From assembly GCA_039714715.1 (NCBI GenBank), contig JBDLIU010000062.1, positions 1 to 19,351 of the forward strand: a DNA stretch of 19,351 nt, written 5' to 3'. Positions within the stretch are counted from its first letter, which is position 1. Every line of letters starts with the position of its first letter. The position numbers and the translations under genes are program-made. The DNA is from S012-113 sp039714715. GTDB lineage: Bacteria; Bacteroidota; Bacteroidia; Cytophagales; Cyclobacteriaceae. Positions 1 through 8,647 of the stretch are shown here, in pieces. The notes under the pieces are model-generated. The model worked only from the letters and a program-made list of their open reading frames with translations, was not told the origin of the DNA and ran no database searches.

Positions 1-78
1 GAAATCAACAAGTAATGGAGATAGTTCAAGGTAAGCAAAGTACTGAATAATTTGCATTACTGGAATATATGCTTTAAG

Positions 79-98
79 TTAGCTTAAACGTTTCAGCA
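79..98. promoter_or_regulatory. Putative LacI-family operator upstream of the ECF sigma gene
   Basis: The 16-bp core GCTTAAACGTTTCAGC (82-97) is a near-perfect palindrome: 14 of 16 positions match its reverse complement, with a central CG flanked by AAA/TTT. A central CpG in an even palindrome is typical of LacI/GalR operators. The whole 20 bp (79-98) recurs exactly at 8628-8647, against the start of the lacI-family gene in this window. Here it lies 40 bp before the first possible start of the sigma gene, where bound repressor could block transcription. I could not place a convincing Bacteroidota -33/-7 promoter next to it. That the local LacI protein binds here is inferred from the exact repeat. 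Confidence 0.75.
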
Positions 99-137
99 AC
101 TAAGTAAATAGCTAAATGTCAATTAAAGAATAACGCA

Positions 138-713
138 ATGAGAAAAGTGTTTATAATGGATAAACTTAAGGATGCAGAGCTGATGGAGCGTATTGCGTTG
201 TCAGATGAGTATGCTTTCAAAACACTTTTCGACAGGTATTGGAAATCCATGTATGCCCTGGCTTTTTCTTTCCTGGATAATGAAAGTTCAGCGAAAGATG
301 TTGTGCAGGAGGTGTGGGGTAAGTTTTGGGAATTAAGAAAAAAGATCAAGAACGAAAATGTAAAGGCATACTTATATCAATCTGTAAGGCATAAGGTTTT
401 TAACCACCTTAGAAACACTAAAAAATTTAATCTCCGATTAGAAATATTAGATAATTACATTTCTGATAACAATATCAAGGATAAAATGGACCTTGACGAT
501 CTTCAGGCAAGGTTAGATAACGCGATCAACAAACTTCCTGCCCGTAACAAAATGATATTCCTTTTAAGCAGGTATGAAGGAAAATTCAACAAGGAAATTT
601 CTATGGAGCTTGGAATATCAAAACGTACTGTTGAGAATCATATTACCAATGCTTTACAATCAATAAGGAAAGAAATTATAGTAGTTTTTATGCTATTACC
701 TGGTATAATGTGA
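138..713 (+). CDS. ECF RNA polymerase sigma factor, Bacteroidota PUL type
   Basis: This is a 191-residue sigma-70 family ECF factor. Region 2 spans about residues 26-92, with the core-binding stretch DVVQEVWGKFWE at 54-65. Region 4 spans about 124-178 and ends in a helix-turn-helix (NKEISMELGISKRTVENHI, 151-169). Length and layout fit the Bacteroidota family that pairs with FecR-type anti-sigma factors and STN-containing SusC porins, and both partners follow directly. Its expected role is to switch on susC and the genes behind it once the porin has engaged its glycan. The start could be ATG 138 or ATG 156 (MDKLKDAEL, 185 aa); the second resembles the usual N-terminus of the family, so 138 is tentative. 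A putative LacI operator lies just upstream, so the sigma gene itself may be repressed by the cytoplasmic regulator. Confidence 0.92.
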   Translation: MRKVFIMDKLKDAELMERIALSDEYAFKTLFDRYWKSMYALAFSFLDNESSAKDVVQEVWGKFWELRKKIKNENVKAYLYQSVRHKVFNHLRNTKKFNLRLEILDNYISDNNIKDKMDLDDLQARLDNAINKLPARNKMIFLLSRYEGKFNKEISMELGISKRTVENHITNALQSIRKEIIVVFMLLPGIM

Positions 714-858
714 TGTAGAATTTTTTTTTAACTAGATCTTATTATTTCCTCAGTCTCCGTTTAAGACAACAGCTCATTAAAAAAAGCAAAAAGTTTTTGT
801 GTGTAACACTGTTTTAAAGTGTTATCTAATTGATGATCTGCTGATTTTAATATTAAAA

Positions 859-1788
859 ATGAAATATAATTTAAGAAAAATACTAAGCAGGTATTTGAGA
901 AATTCTTCTGACAAAAAAGACGAACAGCTTTTGGATATTCTTGAAAAGGAGTTGATGCTTGAGAATAACGAAGAGTTATTCAGAAGTCAACTTCATGAGA
1001 AAAAAGTTTATCAGGAGATATTTGTAGGGGTTAACTCAAAAATAAAGAAGGGCAATAAATGGTTGTTCCACAAAATAGCAGCTGCAGTAGTTTTGGCATT
1101 ATTAGCTTTCGGCCTGGTGTTTTACACAATCAGGGATAAGAATGAAGATTTAACTGTTATCGCTAATAATACAAACACTACCGAAACATATGTTTTAATA
1201 GACGGATCAAAAATTACACTTAAGAAAGGGAGTACTCTTAAGTATGGAGAGAATTACAACGAAAATGATCGAAGTGTTGAATTAACAGGAGAAGCTTTTT
1301 TTGAAATAGTTAATAACGAAAATAAACCATTTAACATCACAATTGGTCAACTTAAAACCCAGGTGTTAGGAACCACCTTTAATATTAAGCAGACAGAGAG
1401 GATGATTAGAGTTACCGTAGTAACTGGTTTGGTAAAGGTTTTTGATGAAAACGATGTTTTAAAAATAGAACCAAACCAGGAGGCTGTTTATAATCTTGAT
1501 AAGAAGAAGTTAGCTAAGAACATTGTGACCAATGAATACGCTACATCATGGATGAAGGATAAGTTTAGGTTAAAGCAGGTTTCAATTAATGAATTTGCGG
1601 AGTTTATGTCGAGACGATTTGATGTGAAATTACACTTTGTTGATAAAGATGTTGAGGAAAAAAGAATTTCAATTACTGTCCGAAAGACTGACGACCTTCA
1701 AACAGTAATAAACAAGGTTAATTCTATTTCCGAGATTGATTTAAAAATGAAGGAGAATAATATTATTGAAGTAAGAAAAATAAAATAA
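859..1788 (+). CDS. FecR-family anti-sigma factor (inner membrane)
   Basis: The protein has 309 residues from ATG 859. An in-frame upstream ATG at 799 would add MCNTVLKCYLIDDLLILILK, which does not look like the family N-terminus, so 859 is preferred. The cytoplasmic N-terminal part (1-68) would hold the sigma factor. A single transmembrane helix follows at about 69-91 (LFHKIAAAVVLALLAFGLVFY). The periplasmic FecR domain covers about 108-200 (LIDGSKITLKKGSTLKY, VELTGEAFFEIVNNENKPF, VLGTTFNI), and the DUF4974-like C-terminal domain about 240-309. In this family the periplasmic part reads the STN domain of the partner SusC porin and controls release of the ECF sigma factor. The 145-bp gap behind the sigma gene includes a weak 7-bp hairpin (804-824) of unknown meaning. 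Confidence 0.9.
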   Translation: MKYNLRKILSRYLRNSSDKKDEQLLDILEKELMLENNEELFRSQLHEKKVYQEIFVGVNSKIKKGNKWLFHKIAAAVVLALLAFGLVFYTIRDKNEDLTVIANNTNTTETYVLIDGSKITLKKGSTLKYGENYNENDRSVELTGEAFFEIVNNENKPFNITIGQLKTQVLGTTFNIKQTERMIRVTVVTGLVKVFDENDVLKIEPNQEAVYNLDKKKLAKNIVTNEYATSWMKDKFRLKQVSINEFAEFMSRRFDVKLHFVDKDVEEKRISITVRKTDDLQTVINKVNSISEIDLKMKENNIIEVRKIK

Positions 1789-1842
1789 TAGATCTGTGTA
1801 AACAGGAAACAATGAATTTCATATTAACTAACCAATACCTAT

Positions 1843-4800
1843 ATGATAAAACAAACCAGGATTAAGAATGTGATTTTCACCTTTATTATGCTGCTATCTG
1901 TGGTTACAATATCACTGGGAAGCACAGCAAATCAGGAGAATAGCACCCAGAAGGTCACAATTATCAGAAGTAACGTTACACTTGTTGAATTATTGGAAGT
2001 AATTGATACGGAAACAGATTACGATATAGTTTATGGTAATTATGTGATGAGTATTAAAGACAGGCATGATGTAAACTATCAGGATAAAACAGTGGCAGAG
2101 ATATTAAACGATCTCACCTTAAAATGGAGTTGCAGTTACTCCATTTCCGGTACAAGTATTTCTGTTTTTGAGAAAAGAAAAGCAGAGCAGAAACAAAACC
2201 AGACTGTTACCGGTCGGGTTATTGATACAGAAACAAAGGAATCGATTGTTGGTGCCAGTGTTTATGTTGAAAGCGATCCGTCAACAGGTACAATGACAGA
2301 TTTCGATGGCAACTATACCCTCGAAATAAAAGTTGAAAATGCTGTGATAATATTTTCATTTATTGGGTATGAAACGCAGAGAATTCAATATGCTGGAGAA
2401 AAGGTGTTGGATGTTGGATTGATTGAAGACAAACAACTGCTGGAAGAACTGGTTGTGGTTGGATTTAGTCAACAGAAAAAGATAAATGTTACCGGGTCCA
2501 TAACAACCGTTAAAGCTTCGGAACTTCAAACATCATCTACACAATTAACAAACGGCTTTGCAGGACGTTTGGCAGGTGTGGTTTCGGTGCAGCGAAGTGG
2601 CGAACCGGGCAGAAACAACTCCGATTTCTGGATAAGGGGGATATCTACTTTTAGCGGAAGCAATACACCGTTGATTTTTATGGATGGAGTTGAAATTCAT
2701 TCAGGTGGTGATTTAAACTCAATTGATCCGGCTATTATAGAAAACTTTACTGTGCTAAAAGATGCATCATCAACAGCGCTTTATGGTGCTCGTGGTGCCA
2801 ATGGAGTTATTCTTATCACTACCAAAACCGGTATAGTGTCAGATAAACCAATTATTGAAGTTAAAGTGCAAAACACAGTTAATACACCAACTATGCTTCC
2901 ACAATTTACCGATGCGGTAACCTATATGAATATGGCTAATGAGGCAGTATTAAACAGCAATCCAAATGCACCTCAAAAATATACCACAGAACAGATCGAA
3001 GGGACCAATAAAGGTTTGGATCCATGGCTTTTCCCGAATGTAAACTGGATGGATGAACTTTTCAGTAAATATTCCTACCAGCAATATGCCAACTTGAATA
3101 TCAGGGGAGGAAGCGAACAGGTACAGTACTTTTCTTCTGTTTCATTTACTAATTCAACGGGATTAATTAAAGAGCCTCAGGATGCAGAAAACAATATTGG
3201 GTTTAACAGGATAAACATTCAGACTAACCTTACATCTAGAATTACAAATTCCACTAAACTACAGGTTAATATTAACACCAATTTTGAGTCGAAAAAAGGC
3301 CCAAATATCTCATCAGAAGATTTGTATCGATCAGTTATGTATGCTAATCCTGTACAGTTTCCTATGACATTCCCTGCTGATGCTGAAGATGGGCATATTA
3401 GATTTGGGGCAAAGCCCGGTGGTTATTGGGGTGTATTTCCTAATCCTTATGCGAGGTTACAAAGTGGTTATGCAGAATCGAGATCAACCACCCTAACAGC
3501 GCTTGCAAAGCTATCTCAAGATATCACATGGGTTGAAGGACTTAGTGCTGACGTGATGGTGTCTATTAAAACCTGGTCTAATGGAGGTGCCCGAAGATGG
3601 TATGATCCATTTTATTACAGGGTTGATCCTGCATCTATTACACAACCGGCTCTTGATGAATATGAATATGATGTGGTTTTAATTGGAGAAGGGGGAAACA
3701 CCTCACTTAGGTTCGATAGTTATGATGATGGTAATACAGTATTGGCTGTACAACCTCAAATAAACTATAACAGAATGTTTGGGAAACATGATGTTCAAGC
3801 TCTCTTGGTTTATAACCAAAAGGATTACAGGGTAAATGATGCAAGAGTTAATGGAGAACCCTCATTGAAATTGTCTTTGCCATATCGCAACCAGGGGTTG
3901 TCATCTCGATTTAGCTATGTGTTTGATGGTAAATATATGGTTGAAGCTAACCTGGGTTATACTGGAAGCGAAAATTTTGCAGATGGGAACAGGTTTGGAT
4001 TTTTCCCTGCAATGTCTCTTGGTTATGTTATTTCAAATGAAGATTATTTTAGAAATCTCTTTGGAGAATATATCCAGCTACTTAAAATCAGGGCATCGTA
4101 TGGTTTAACCGGTAACGATCAGATAGGTGATTATGACCGTTTCCCTTATCGATCAGAGGTAGATTTAAGTGAAAGGTTGTTAGGATATCCATTTGGGCAG
4201 GATTTTAAAAATTACAAGGATGGTGTGGTAGTTAAATCTTATGGCAACAATGATGTAACATGGGAAGAAAGTGAAAAGCTGAATATTGGAATTGATACTG
4301 AAATGTTTAATGGAGTGATATTAAGTGTCGATTTTTTCAAAGAACACAGAACCGGCATTTTGATGCAAAGACGCATTATCCCATCGTTTGTTGGTATTGG
4401 AGAAGCTGATCCAATTGCCAATATTGGTGAAGTAAAAAACCAGGGTATTGATTTGTCGGTTAATTTCGATAAAGCCATTACACCTGATTTCATTATCAGG
4501 GGAATGGGAACATTCACCTTCTCAAGAAATATAATTCTTGCCATTGACGAAGTACCAGGCTCAGCAGAAATGTACCCCAACACAACAGAAGTGGGACGGC
4601 CTGTTGGCCAAATTTATGGCCTTAGAGCGGCCAATATATTCACAAGCCAGGAAGAGTTGGATACTTACCCTGATCAACATTTTGGGAATTATACAATTGG
4701 AGATCTTAGGTACATGAATATCAATGATGATGGTGTAGTTGATCTTAATGATATGGTACCAATGGGTTACCCTGAAATTCCCGAAATCACCTATGGTTTT

Positions 4801-5274
4801 GGAGTTACAGTAAGATACAAAAAAGCTGATGCATCAATCTTTTTCCAGGGTATTGCTCGTACCTCAATAATGATAGGAGGTTGGGATATGGAACGAAAAA
4901 AACTAGCAGACAAGCCTGATGCTATTGTCCCTTTCATGGCAGAATTCGAGCGAAATGTATTAAAGTTTATTGCCGATGACTATTGGTCAGAAGATAATCA
5001 AAACCCTCAGGCCGCTTATCCTCGCATTACTGAAGGGTATAATTTAAATAATGATATGCCTTCATCATGGTGGTTAAGGGATGGTTCATTTTTACGACTG
5101 AAAGATATTGAAGTGGGTTATAATATAAACGATATAATGCGGGTATATTTAATGGGGCAAAACTTGCTTACATTCAGCAAATTTGATTTATGGGATCCTG
5201 AAATTGCCAGTACTAATGGCCTAAAGTATCCAACACAAAAAAATCTAACCTTAGGTCTTCAGTTTAACCTATAA
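1843..5274 (+). CDS. SusC-type TonB-dependent glycan porin with STN signalling domain
   Basis: This 1143-residue outer-membrane protein imports glycan fragments using TonB energy, together with the SusD lid encoded next. Order of parts: signal peptide (about 1-27); STN/secretin-type signalling domain (38-110); carboxypeptidase-regulatory-like beta domain (121-197, TVTGRVIDTETKESIVGASV); plug domain (205-330) ending in the SusC signature LKDASSTALYGARGANGVIL (305-324); then a 22-strand-type barrel ending in NLTLGLQFNL. The STN domain is found only in transducer members of the family and matches the ECF/FecR pair just upstream, so the porin should also sense the substrate. Length is usual for STN-bearing SusC proteins. 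The gene starts 54 bp after the FecR gene, consistent with one operon. The substrate cannot be read from the sequence. Confidence 0.96.
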   Translation: MIKQTRIKNVIFTFIMLLSVVTISLGSTANQENSTQKVTIIRSNVTLVELLEVIDTETDYDIVYGNYVMSIKDRHDVNYQDKTVAEILNDLTLKWSCSYSISGTSISVFEKRKAEQKQNQTVTGRVIDTETKESIVGASVYVESDPSTGTMTDFDGNYTLEIKVENAVIIFSFIGYETQRIQYAGEKVLDVGLIEDKQLLEELVVVGFSQQKKINVTGSITTVKASELQTSSTQLTNGFAGRLAGVVSVQRSGEPGRNNSDFWIRGISTFSGSNTPLIFMDGVEIHSGGDLNSIDPAIIENFTVLKDASSTALYGARGANGVILITTKTGIVSDKPIIEVKVQNTVNTPTMLPQFTDAVTYMNMANEAVLNSNPNAPQKYTTEQIEGTNKGLDPWLFPNVNWMDELFSKYSYQQYANLNIRGGSEQVQYFSSVSFTNSTGLIKEPQDAENNIGFNRINIQTNLTSRITNSTKLQVNINTNFESKKGPNISSEDLYRSVMYANPVQFPMTFPADAEDGHIRFGAKPGGYWGVFPNPYARLQSGYAESRSTTLTALAKLSQDITWVEGLSADVMVSIKTWSNGGARRWYDPFYYRVDPASITQPALDEYEYDVVLIGEGGNTSLRFDSYDDGNTVLAVQPQINYNRMFGKHDVQALLVYNQKDYRVNDARVNGEPSLKLSLPYRNQGLSSRFSYVFDGKYMVEANLGYTGSENFADGNRFGFFPAMSLGYVISNEDYFRNLFGEYIQLLKIRASYGLTGNDQIGDYDRFPYRSEVDLSERLLGYPFGQDFKNYKDGVVVKSYGNNDVTWEESEKLNIGIDTEMFNGVILSVDFFKEHRTGILMQRRIIPSFVGIGEADPIANIGEVKNQGIDLSVNFDKAITPDFIIRGMGTFTFSRNIILAIDEVPGSAEMYPNTTEVGRPVGQIYGLRAANIFTSQEELDTYPDQHFGNYTIGDLRYMNINDDGVVDLNDMVPMGYPEIPEITYGFGVTVRYKKADASIFFQGIARTSIMIGGWDMERKKLADKPDAIVPFMAEFERNVLKFIADDYWSEDNQNPQAAYPRITEGYNLNNDMPSSWWLRDGSFLRLKDIEVGYNINDIMRVYLMGQNLLTFSKFDLWDPEIASTNGLKYPTQKNLTLGLQFNL

Positions 5275-5284
5275 AATTCAGATC

Positions 5285-7105
5285 ATGAAAAAGATATTAT
5301 TTTATAAAAGAGTTGTAATTATTTTGTTGATGGCAAATGTTATGTCTTGTCATTATCTGGATATTGTTCCGAAAGACACAGCAACTGTAGAGGATGCCTT
5401 TACGCGACCGGCAGAAGCACTAAATTTTCTGCATTCACTTTATTCGTTTATGCCAAAAATAAATGATCATCTTACATCTCCTCAAATTTGGGGAACAGAT
5501 GAAGTGGTTATACCCTGGACCTGGTACGATGTTTATAGATTGACAACGCAACCAAACAATACATCGCAGCCGTTTTTCGATTATTGGGGTAATCCGGGAG
5601 GGCATGCCTTTAATTATTTTGAAGGTATTCGACAGGCCTATACTTTCCTGGATAACATTGATAAAACTCCGGGTTTTACAACAGAAGAATTGAATAGTAT
5701 GAAAGGTGAAGCTACATTTATTGTAGGTTTTATGCATTTCTGCCTGATTAGACAATATGGTCCTACAATTATTGTGAAAGGAGTTGTGCCACTTGATGCT
5801 TCAGGTAGCGATTTATACCCATACAGAGCATCCTATGATGAAAGTGTTGATTTTGTTGTTTCTAAATATGATGAGGCCTTTAATTTGCTTCGTGATGATC
5901 AGTCGAAAACTGATTTAGGTAGAATAACAAGAGCTATTGCCAAAGCAGCTAAAGCGAGGATCTTACTCTATGCTGCCAGTCCGCTGTTTAATGGCAACCC
6001 GGATTATGCAGGTTTTGTTGATGGCAATGGGAAGGAGTTAATTTCAACAAGCTATGATAATGAAAAGTGGGATAATGCTATTAAAGCGATTGAAGAATCA
6101 ATAGACGAAGCCAATGCAATGGGCGTTTCACTTTTCTATGAATATCCTGATGTTGAATCGAATATCAGATATTCTATGGTAGAACCATGGAATAATGAAC
6201 TGATTTGGGGTTATAAGCAGGAATGGTATTGGGGTTGGCAACGTCACTGCGCTCCGCGTGTAATTGAAGGAGGAGCAGTAACTGCTGCTGGAGGTACCGG
6301 TCCATCATTAAGACATATTGAGGGATATTATACTGAAAACGGTTTGCCAATAGATGAAGATCCTGCTTACGATTACGATAATAGATTTACTGTTGCTCCT
6401 GGCGATAGTACAGCTAAGTTACATAGGAACCGTGAACCACGTTTTTATGCCAATATTGCTTTTGACAGGGGGACATATAAGATAAACGATGATGAACAAA
6501 ACATGTATTTCAGGTTACACGAAAAGGATGGATATGATGGAGTTGACAGAAGTAACTATACACGAACCGGATACCTTATCCAAAAAGGTGTACACCCGGA
6601 AACACAGTTTTCAAGTACTGAAAATACTTTTATTGAATACCCTTGGCCTAAAGTGCGCCTTGTGGAGCTGTACCTGAATATGGCCGAAGCACTTAATGAA
6701 TATGGGTATGGTACAACAGACAAGTTTGGGAACGATGCTATTTATTATCTGGACCTGGTTAGAGCAAGGGCTGGTATTCCTGATGTTATGACAGCATGGG
6801 CAAGTTCTAATTCTCCGGATAAACCAAATTCTCAGGATGGTTTACGTGATATTATCCATAGAGAGAGAGCCATCGAATTGGCATTCGAGGGGCACAGAAT
6901 TTGGGATGTTCGCAGATGGAAAAAAGGCATTGAGTTCAGTACACCTGTTTATGGTTTAAATATAGAAGCAAGCTCTGCGGCAAGTTTCTACGAACCAACT
7001 CTAGTCGAAGAGCGGTATTTCGATGATAAAAGCAGCTATTTATGGCCAATTAGTTTAGCGGAACTTCAAAAAAATACCAACCTGGTTCAAAATCCTGGTT
7101 ATTAA
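5285..7105 (+). CDS. SusD/RagB-family surface glycan-binding lipoprotein
   Basis: The 606-residue lipoprotein has a signal peptide ending in the lipobox MSC, with the lipidated Cys at 22. SusD-family marks include the N-terminal LDIVPKD after the lipobox, the helical ARILLYAASPLFNGNP stretch near residue 230, and the C-terminal RERAIELAFEGHRIWDVRRW motif. It starts 10 bp after susC, the usual tight SusC-SusD pair. SusD proteins sit as a hinged lid on the SusC barrel and deliver oligosaccharides into it. Aromatic-rich segments (IPWTWYDVYRL, ELIWGYKQEWYWGWQRH) could form the sugar platform, but this is inferred from composition. Nothing is truncated or frameshifted. Confidence 0.95.
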   Translation: MKKILFYKRVVIILLMANVMSCHYLDIVPKDTATVEDAFTRPAEALNFLHSLYSFMPKINDHLTSPQIWGTDEVVIPWTWYDVYRLTTQPNNTSQPFFDYWGNPGGHAFNYFEGIRQAYTFLDNIDKTPGFTTEELNSMKGEATFIVGFMHFCLIRQYGPTIIVKGVVPLDASGSDLYPYRASYDESVDFVVSKYDEAFNLLRDDQSKTDLGRITRAIAKAAKARILLYAASPLFNGNPDYAGFVDGNGKELISTSYDNEKWDNAIKAIEESIDEANAMGVSLFYEYPDVESNIRYSMVEPWNNELIWGYKQEWYWGWQRHCAPRVIEGGAVTAAGGTGPSLRHIEGYYTENGLPIDEDPAYDYDNRFTVAPGDSTAKLHRNREPRFYANIAFDRGTYKINDDEQNMYFRLHEKDGYDGVDRSNYTRTGYLIQKGVHPETQFSSTENTFIEYPWPKVRLVELYLNMAEALNEYGYGTTDKFGNDAIYYLDLVRARAGIPDVMTAWASSNSPDKPNSQDGLRDIIHRERAIELAFEGHRIWDVRRWKKGIEFSTPVYGLNIEASSAASFYEPTLVEERYFDDKSSYLWPISLAELQKNTNLVQNPGY

Positions 7106-7132
7106 AATTATTAACAATAAAATTATTGATCA

Positions 7133-8278
7133 ATGAAATATATATATTCAATAATAATCTTACTCGCAGCGTTCGCTTTTTCGAACTGCGAAAGAATTGA
7201 TGAGAATGAATTTCCGGAAGTACTATCATCATTTTGCGAAATAGAGTCATTCCTGATTGATAGCCTATATGCTATGAATGCGGATACCTCTACTAATAAG
7301 GTTACTGATGTATTACCTCCGGTAGTGGATATAACATCAATAACACCTGATATTGAAATATCCAAAGGTGCTGTAATTGAGCCGGCAAGTGGTGTTGCAC
7401 AGGATTTTACCAGTCCTGTAACTTATTTGCTTACCGCACGAGATGGAGTAACTACCTCAGAGTATACGGTTACATTAGAAGTTGCCGGAATAACATCTTT
7501 TGCAGTTGGTGATTCAGTTATTTCGATTAACTACGAAGACAATAGTATTTATAAGGAATTCTTGACACCAGGTCAGCCAATATCAGATATAGCCAAAGTA
7601 GCACCAACAATTGAGGTTACTGATGGCTCAACAATATCTCCTGCAAGTGGAGAGGAAGTTGACTTTACTTTACCTGTAACCTATACAGTTACAAGTCCCG
7701 GTGGTCAGACTACCGAATATTTGGTTACATTGAAAACCGAAGCATCAAATTTAGTAATGGATACTTTTGAAGATTTCGATAACACCTGGACAGAAATAGG
7801 CATGAACTTCGAAGTCACTCAAGAAGGAACCTTGAGTAAGCCTGAAGGAGGCTTTGCCCATGAAGCTGGAGCATTTAAAAATGACCTGCAATTAACCGGA
7901 GACTTTATAGTAGAAGCTAAGGTGAAATTTCTGACTCATTCGCATGGTTGGGCTACTGCCGGATTCTTTATTAATGGTAATTTGGATGGAGTTGACCCCG
8001 GACTGGTATTTTGCTTAATGGGGGATGCTACTAATACGATAGGAATTCATAAGCCAAGACCTGCAGGCTGGCAAACAGCGCATGGAGTAGTTGATGGGGC
8101 GAATACAGAAGAATGGACAATCCTCAAGATTGATAAAAGAGGCGATGTAGTAACATTTTATGTAAACGATAACCCTTTTGGCAATCCAATTGAGTTTCCT
8201 GGATTAGAAGGTAATATAGGTTTAATGGGAGAATTCTCGACAGCAGAATTCGAATATATATCATACGAACAATTATAA
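7133..8278 (+). CDS. Surface lipoprotein with two Ig-like (DUF5018-like) repeats and a lectin-like C-terminal domain
   Basis: The 381-residue lipoprotein has lipobox Cys 19 followed by ERIDENE, an acidic stretch like the Bacteroidota surface-export signal. Two homologous beta repeats follow, about 35-118 and 121-203. Both carry the pattern I(S/T)xxxPxIExxxGxxIxPASG, then DFTxPVTY and EYxVTL, resembling the DUF5018 modules of PUL lipoproteins. The C-terminal part (206-381: DTFEDFDNTWTE, GDFIVEAKVKF, WTILKIDKRGDVVTFYVND) looks like a concanavalin-A/DUF1080-type beta sandwich. No catalytic motif is evident. Lying 28 bp after susD and before a terminator, it fits the slot of a surface glycan-binding protein that captures the polymer for SusCD. 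The role is inferred from position and fold pattern. Confidence 0.75.
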   Translation: MKYIYSIIILLAAFAFSNCERIDENEFPEVLSSFCEIESFLIDSLYAMNADTSTNKVTDVLPPVVDITSITPDIEISKGAVIEPASGVAQDFTSPVTYLLTARDGVTTSEYTVTLEVAGITSFAVGDSVISINYEDNSIYKEFLTPGQPISDIAKVAPTIEVTDGSTISPASGEEVDFTLPVTYTVTSPGGQTTEYLVTLKTEASNLVMDTFEDFDNTWTEIGMNFEVTQEGTLSKPEGGFAHEAGAFKNDLQLTGDFIVEAKVKFLTHSHGWATAGFFINGNLDGVDPGLVFCLMGDATNTIGIHKPRPAGWQTAHGVVDGANTEEWTILKIDKRGDVVTFYVNDNPFGNPIEFPGLEGNIGLMGEFSTAEFEYISYEQL

Positions 8279-8294
8279 TGGTTAATAATTGAAC

Positions 8295-8331
8295 ACAGGT
8301 TCGTTGGCATTTTGCCTTCGAACCTGTTTTT
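8295..8331 (+). terminator. Intrinsic terminator ending the sus operon
   Basis: A 9-bp perfect stem ACAGGTTCG/CGAACCTGT (8295-8303 with 8319-8327) encloses a smaller GGC/GCC stem in its loop. Five T run from 8327 to 8331. It lies 17 bp after the stop of the preceding lipoprotein gene and should end the sigma-to-lipoprotein transcript, making the lacI group a separate unit. Confidence 0.85.
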
Positions 8332-8402
8332 AAATGGTTTAGTATGCAATAAAATTCGATCAGCAAGGTGTCAGATTAATCAGAGATAAAACTTAGTTTT
8401 GA

Positions 8403-8537
8403 AACGATGCAGGTGAAGGATACAATGGTTTCGAAACAACCTATTTACCTAACAGTAGTAATGTCGAAAAGTATAAAAAGATATATCAGAACTATCTGAA
8501 GTTGGGAAGATTTATAGAAAATGAAATCAATATTTAG
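8403..8537 (+). pseudogene. C-terminal relic of a FGGY-family sugar kinase (ribulokinase-like)
   Basis: After an in-frame TGA (8400-8402) the reading frame gives NDAGEGYNGFETTYLPNSSN, then VEKYKKIYQNYLKLGRFIE, ending at TAG 8537. The pattern GF-x-x-x-Y-x-PN-x-x-NV-x-x-Y-x-x-x-Y-x-x-Y-x-x-LG-x-FIE is that of the last ~40 residues of Bacteroidota ribulokinases and related FGGY kinases. The rest of a roughly 550-residue kinase is absent: upstream in this frame are TGA, TAG (8394) and the sus terminator, and there is no start codon. It is therefore a gene fragment, probably left by a deletion or by insertion of the sus block. It sits in the same orientation as lacI, where a catabolic kinase would suit the regulon. 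The family call rests on remembered C-terminal patterns, not on a search. Confidence 0.6.
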
Positions 8538-8561
8538 GATTATTAACTGCTTAATTTATTC

Positions 8562-8583
8562 TGGTTGGTTTACAAACCAACCA
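8562..8583. repeat. 22-bp perfect palindrome between kinase relic and lacI
   Basis: TGGTTGGTTT (8562-8571) and AAACCAACCA (8574-8583) are exact inverted copies separated by AC. As RNA this is a stable hairpin 24 bp after the stop of the kinase relic, so it may be the former terminator of that gene, although the next bases (AAAGAATTCTTT) are not a clean T-run. It could instead be a binding site for a dimeric regulator before lacI. It shares no sequence with the LacI-type operator 48 bp downstream. Confidence 0.55.
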
Positions 8584-8627
8584 AAGAATTCTTTAAAAGT
8601 TTTTATGTCCGCTAAATATTCAATAGT

Positions 8628-8647
8628 TTAGCTTAAACGTTTCAGCA
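8628..8647. promoter_or_regulatory. Putative autoregulatory LacI-family operator abutting the lacI start codon
   Basis: These 20 bases are identical to 79-98 upstream of the ECF sigma gene, with the palindromic core GCTTAAACGTTTCAGC at 8631-8646. The core ends one base before the TTG start codon of the LacI-family gene. Bound protein would cover the translation-start region and probably the transcription start, which suggests direct negative autoregulation. No other copy of the 16-bp core was found by eye in the window. Confidence 0.78.

Noticed and set aside
51..75. TTTG followed by TATGCTTT as a Bacteroidota -33/-7 promoter for the sigma gene
   Set aside because: The second element does not match TAnnTTTG and the spacing is too short to call a promoter.
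1..137. Possible tail of an upstream gene at the window start
   Set aside because: Only a few codons before a TAA in one frame; nothing identifiable apart from the operator.
799..858. In-frame ATG giving a 20-residue N-terminal extension of the FecR-type anti-sigma factor
   Set aside because: The extension is unlike FecR N-termini, covers a 7-bp hairpin (804-824), and MKYNLRKIL at 859 is a normal start.
4239..4583. Antisense frame within susC (and similar antisense frames at 119-349, 5435-5755, 15134-15463, 17141-17515)
   Set aside because: Shadow frames opposite strongly coding genes, with no recognisable domains and no sign of their own promoters.
8343..8396. Short frame YAIKFDQQGVRLIRDKT before a TAG, in the same frame as the kinase relic
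   Set aside because: Could be another gene fragment, but I recognise no family and there is no start; too short to call.
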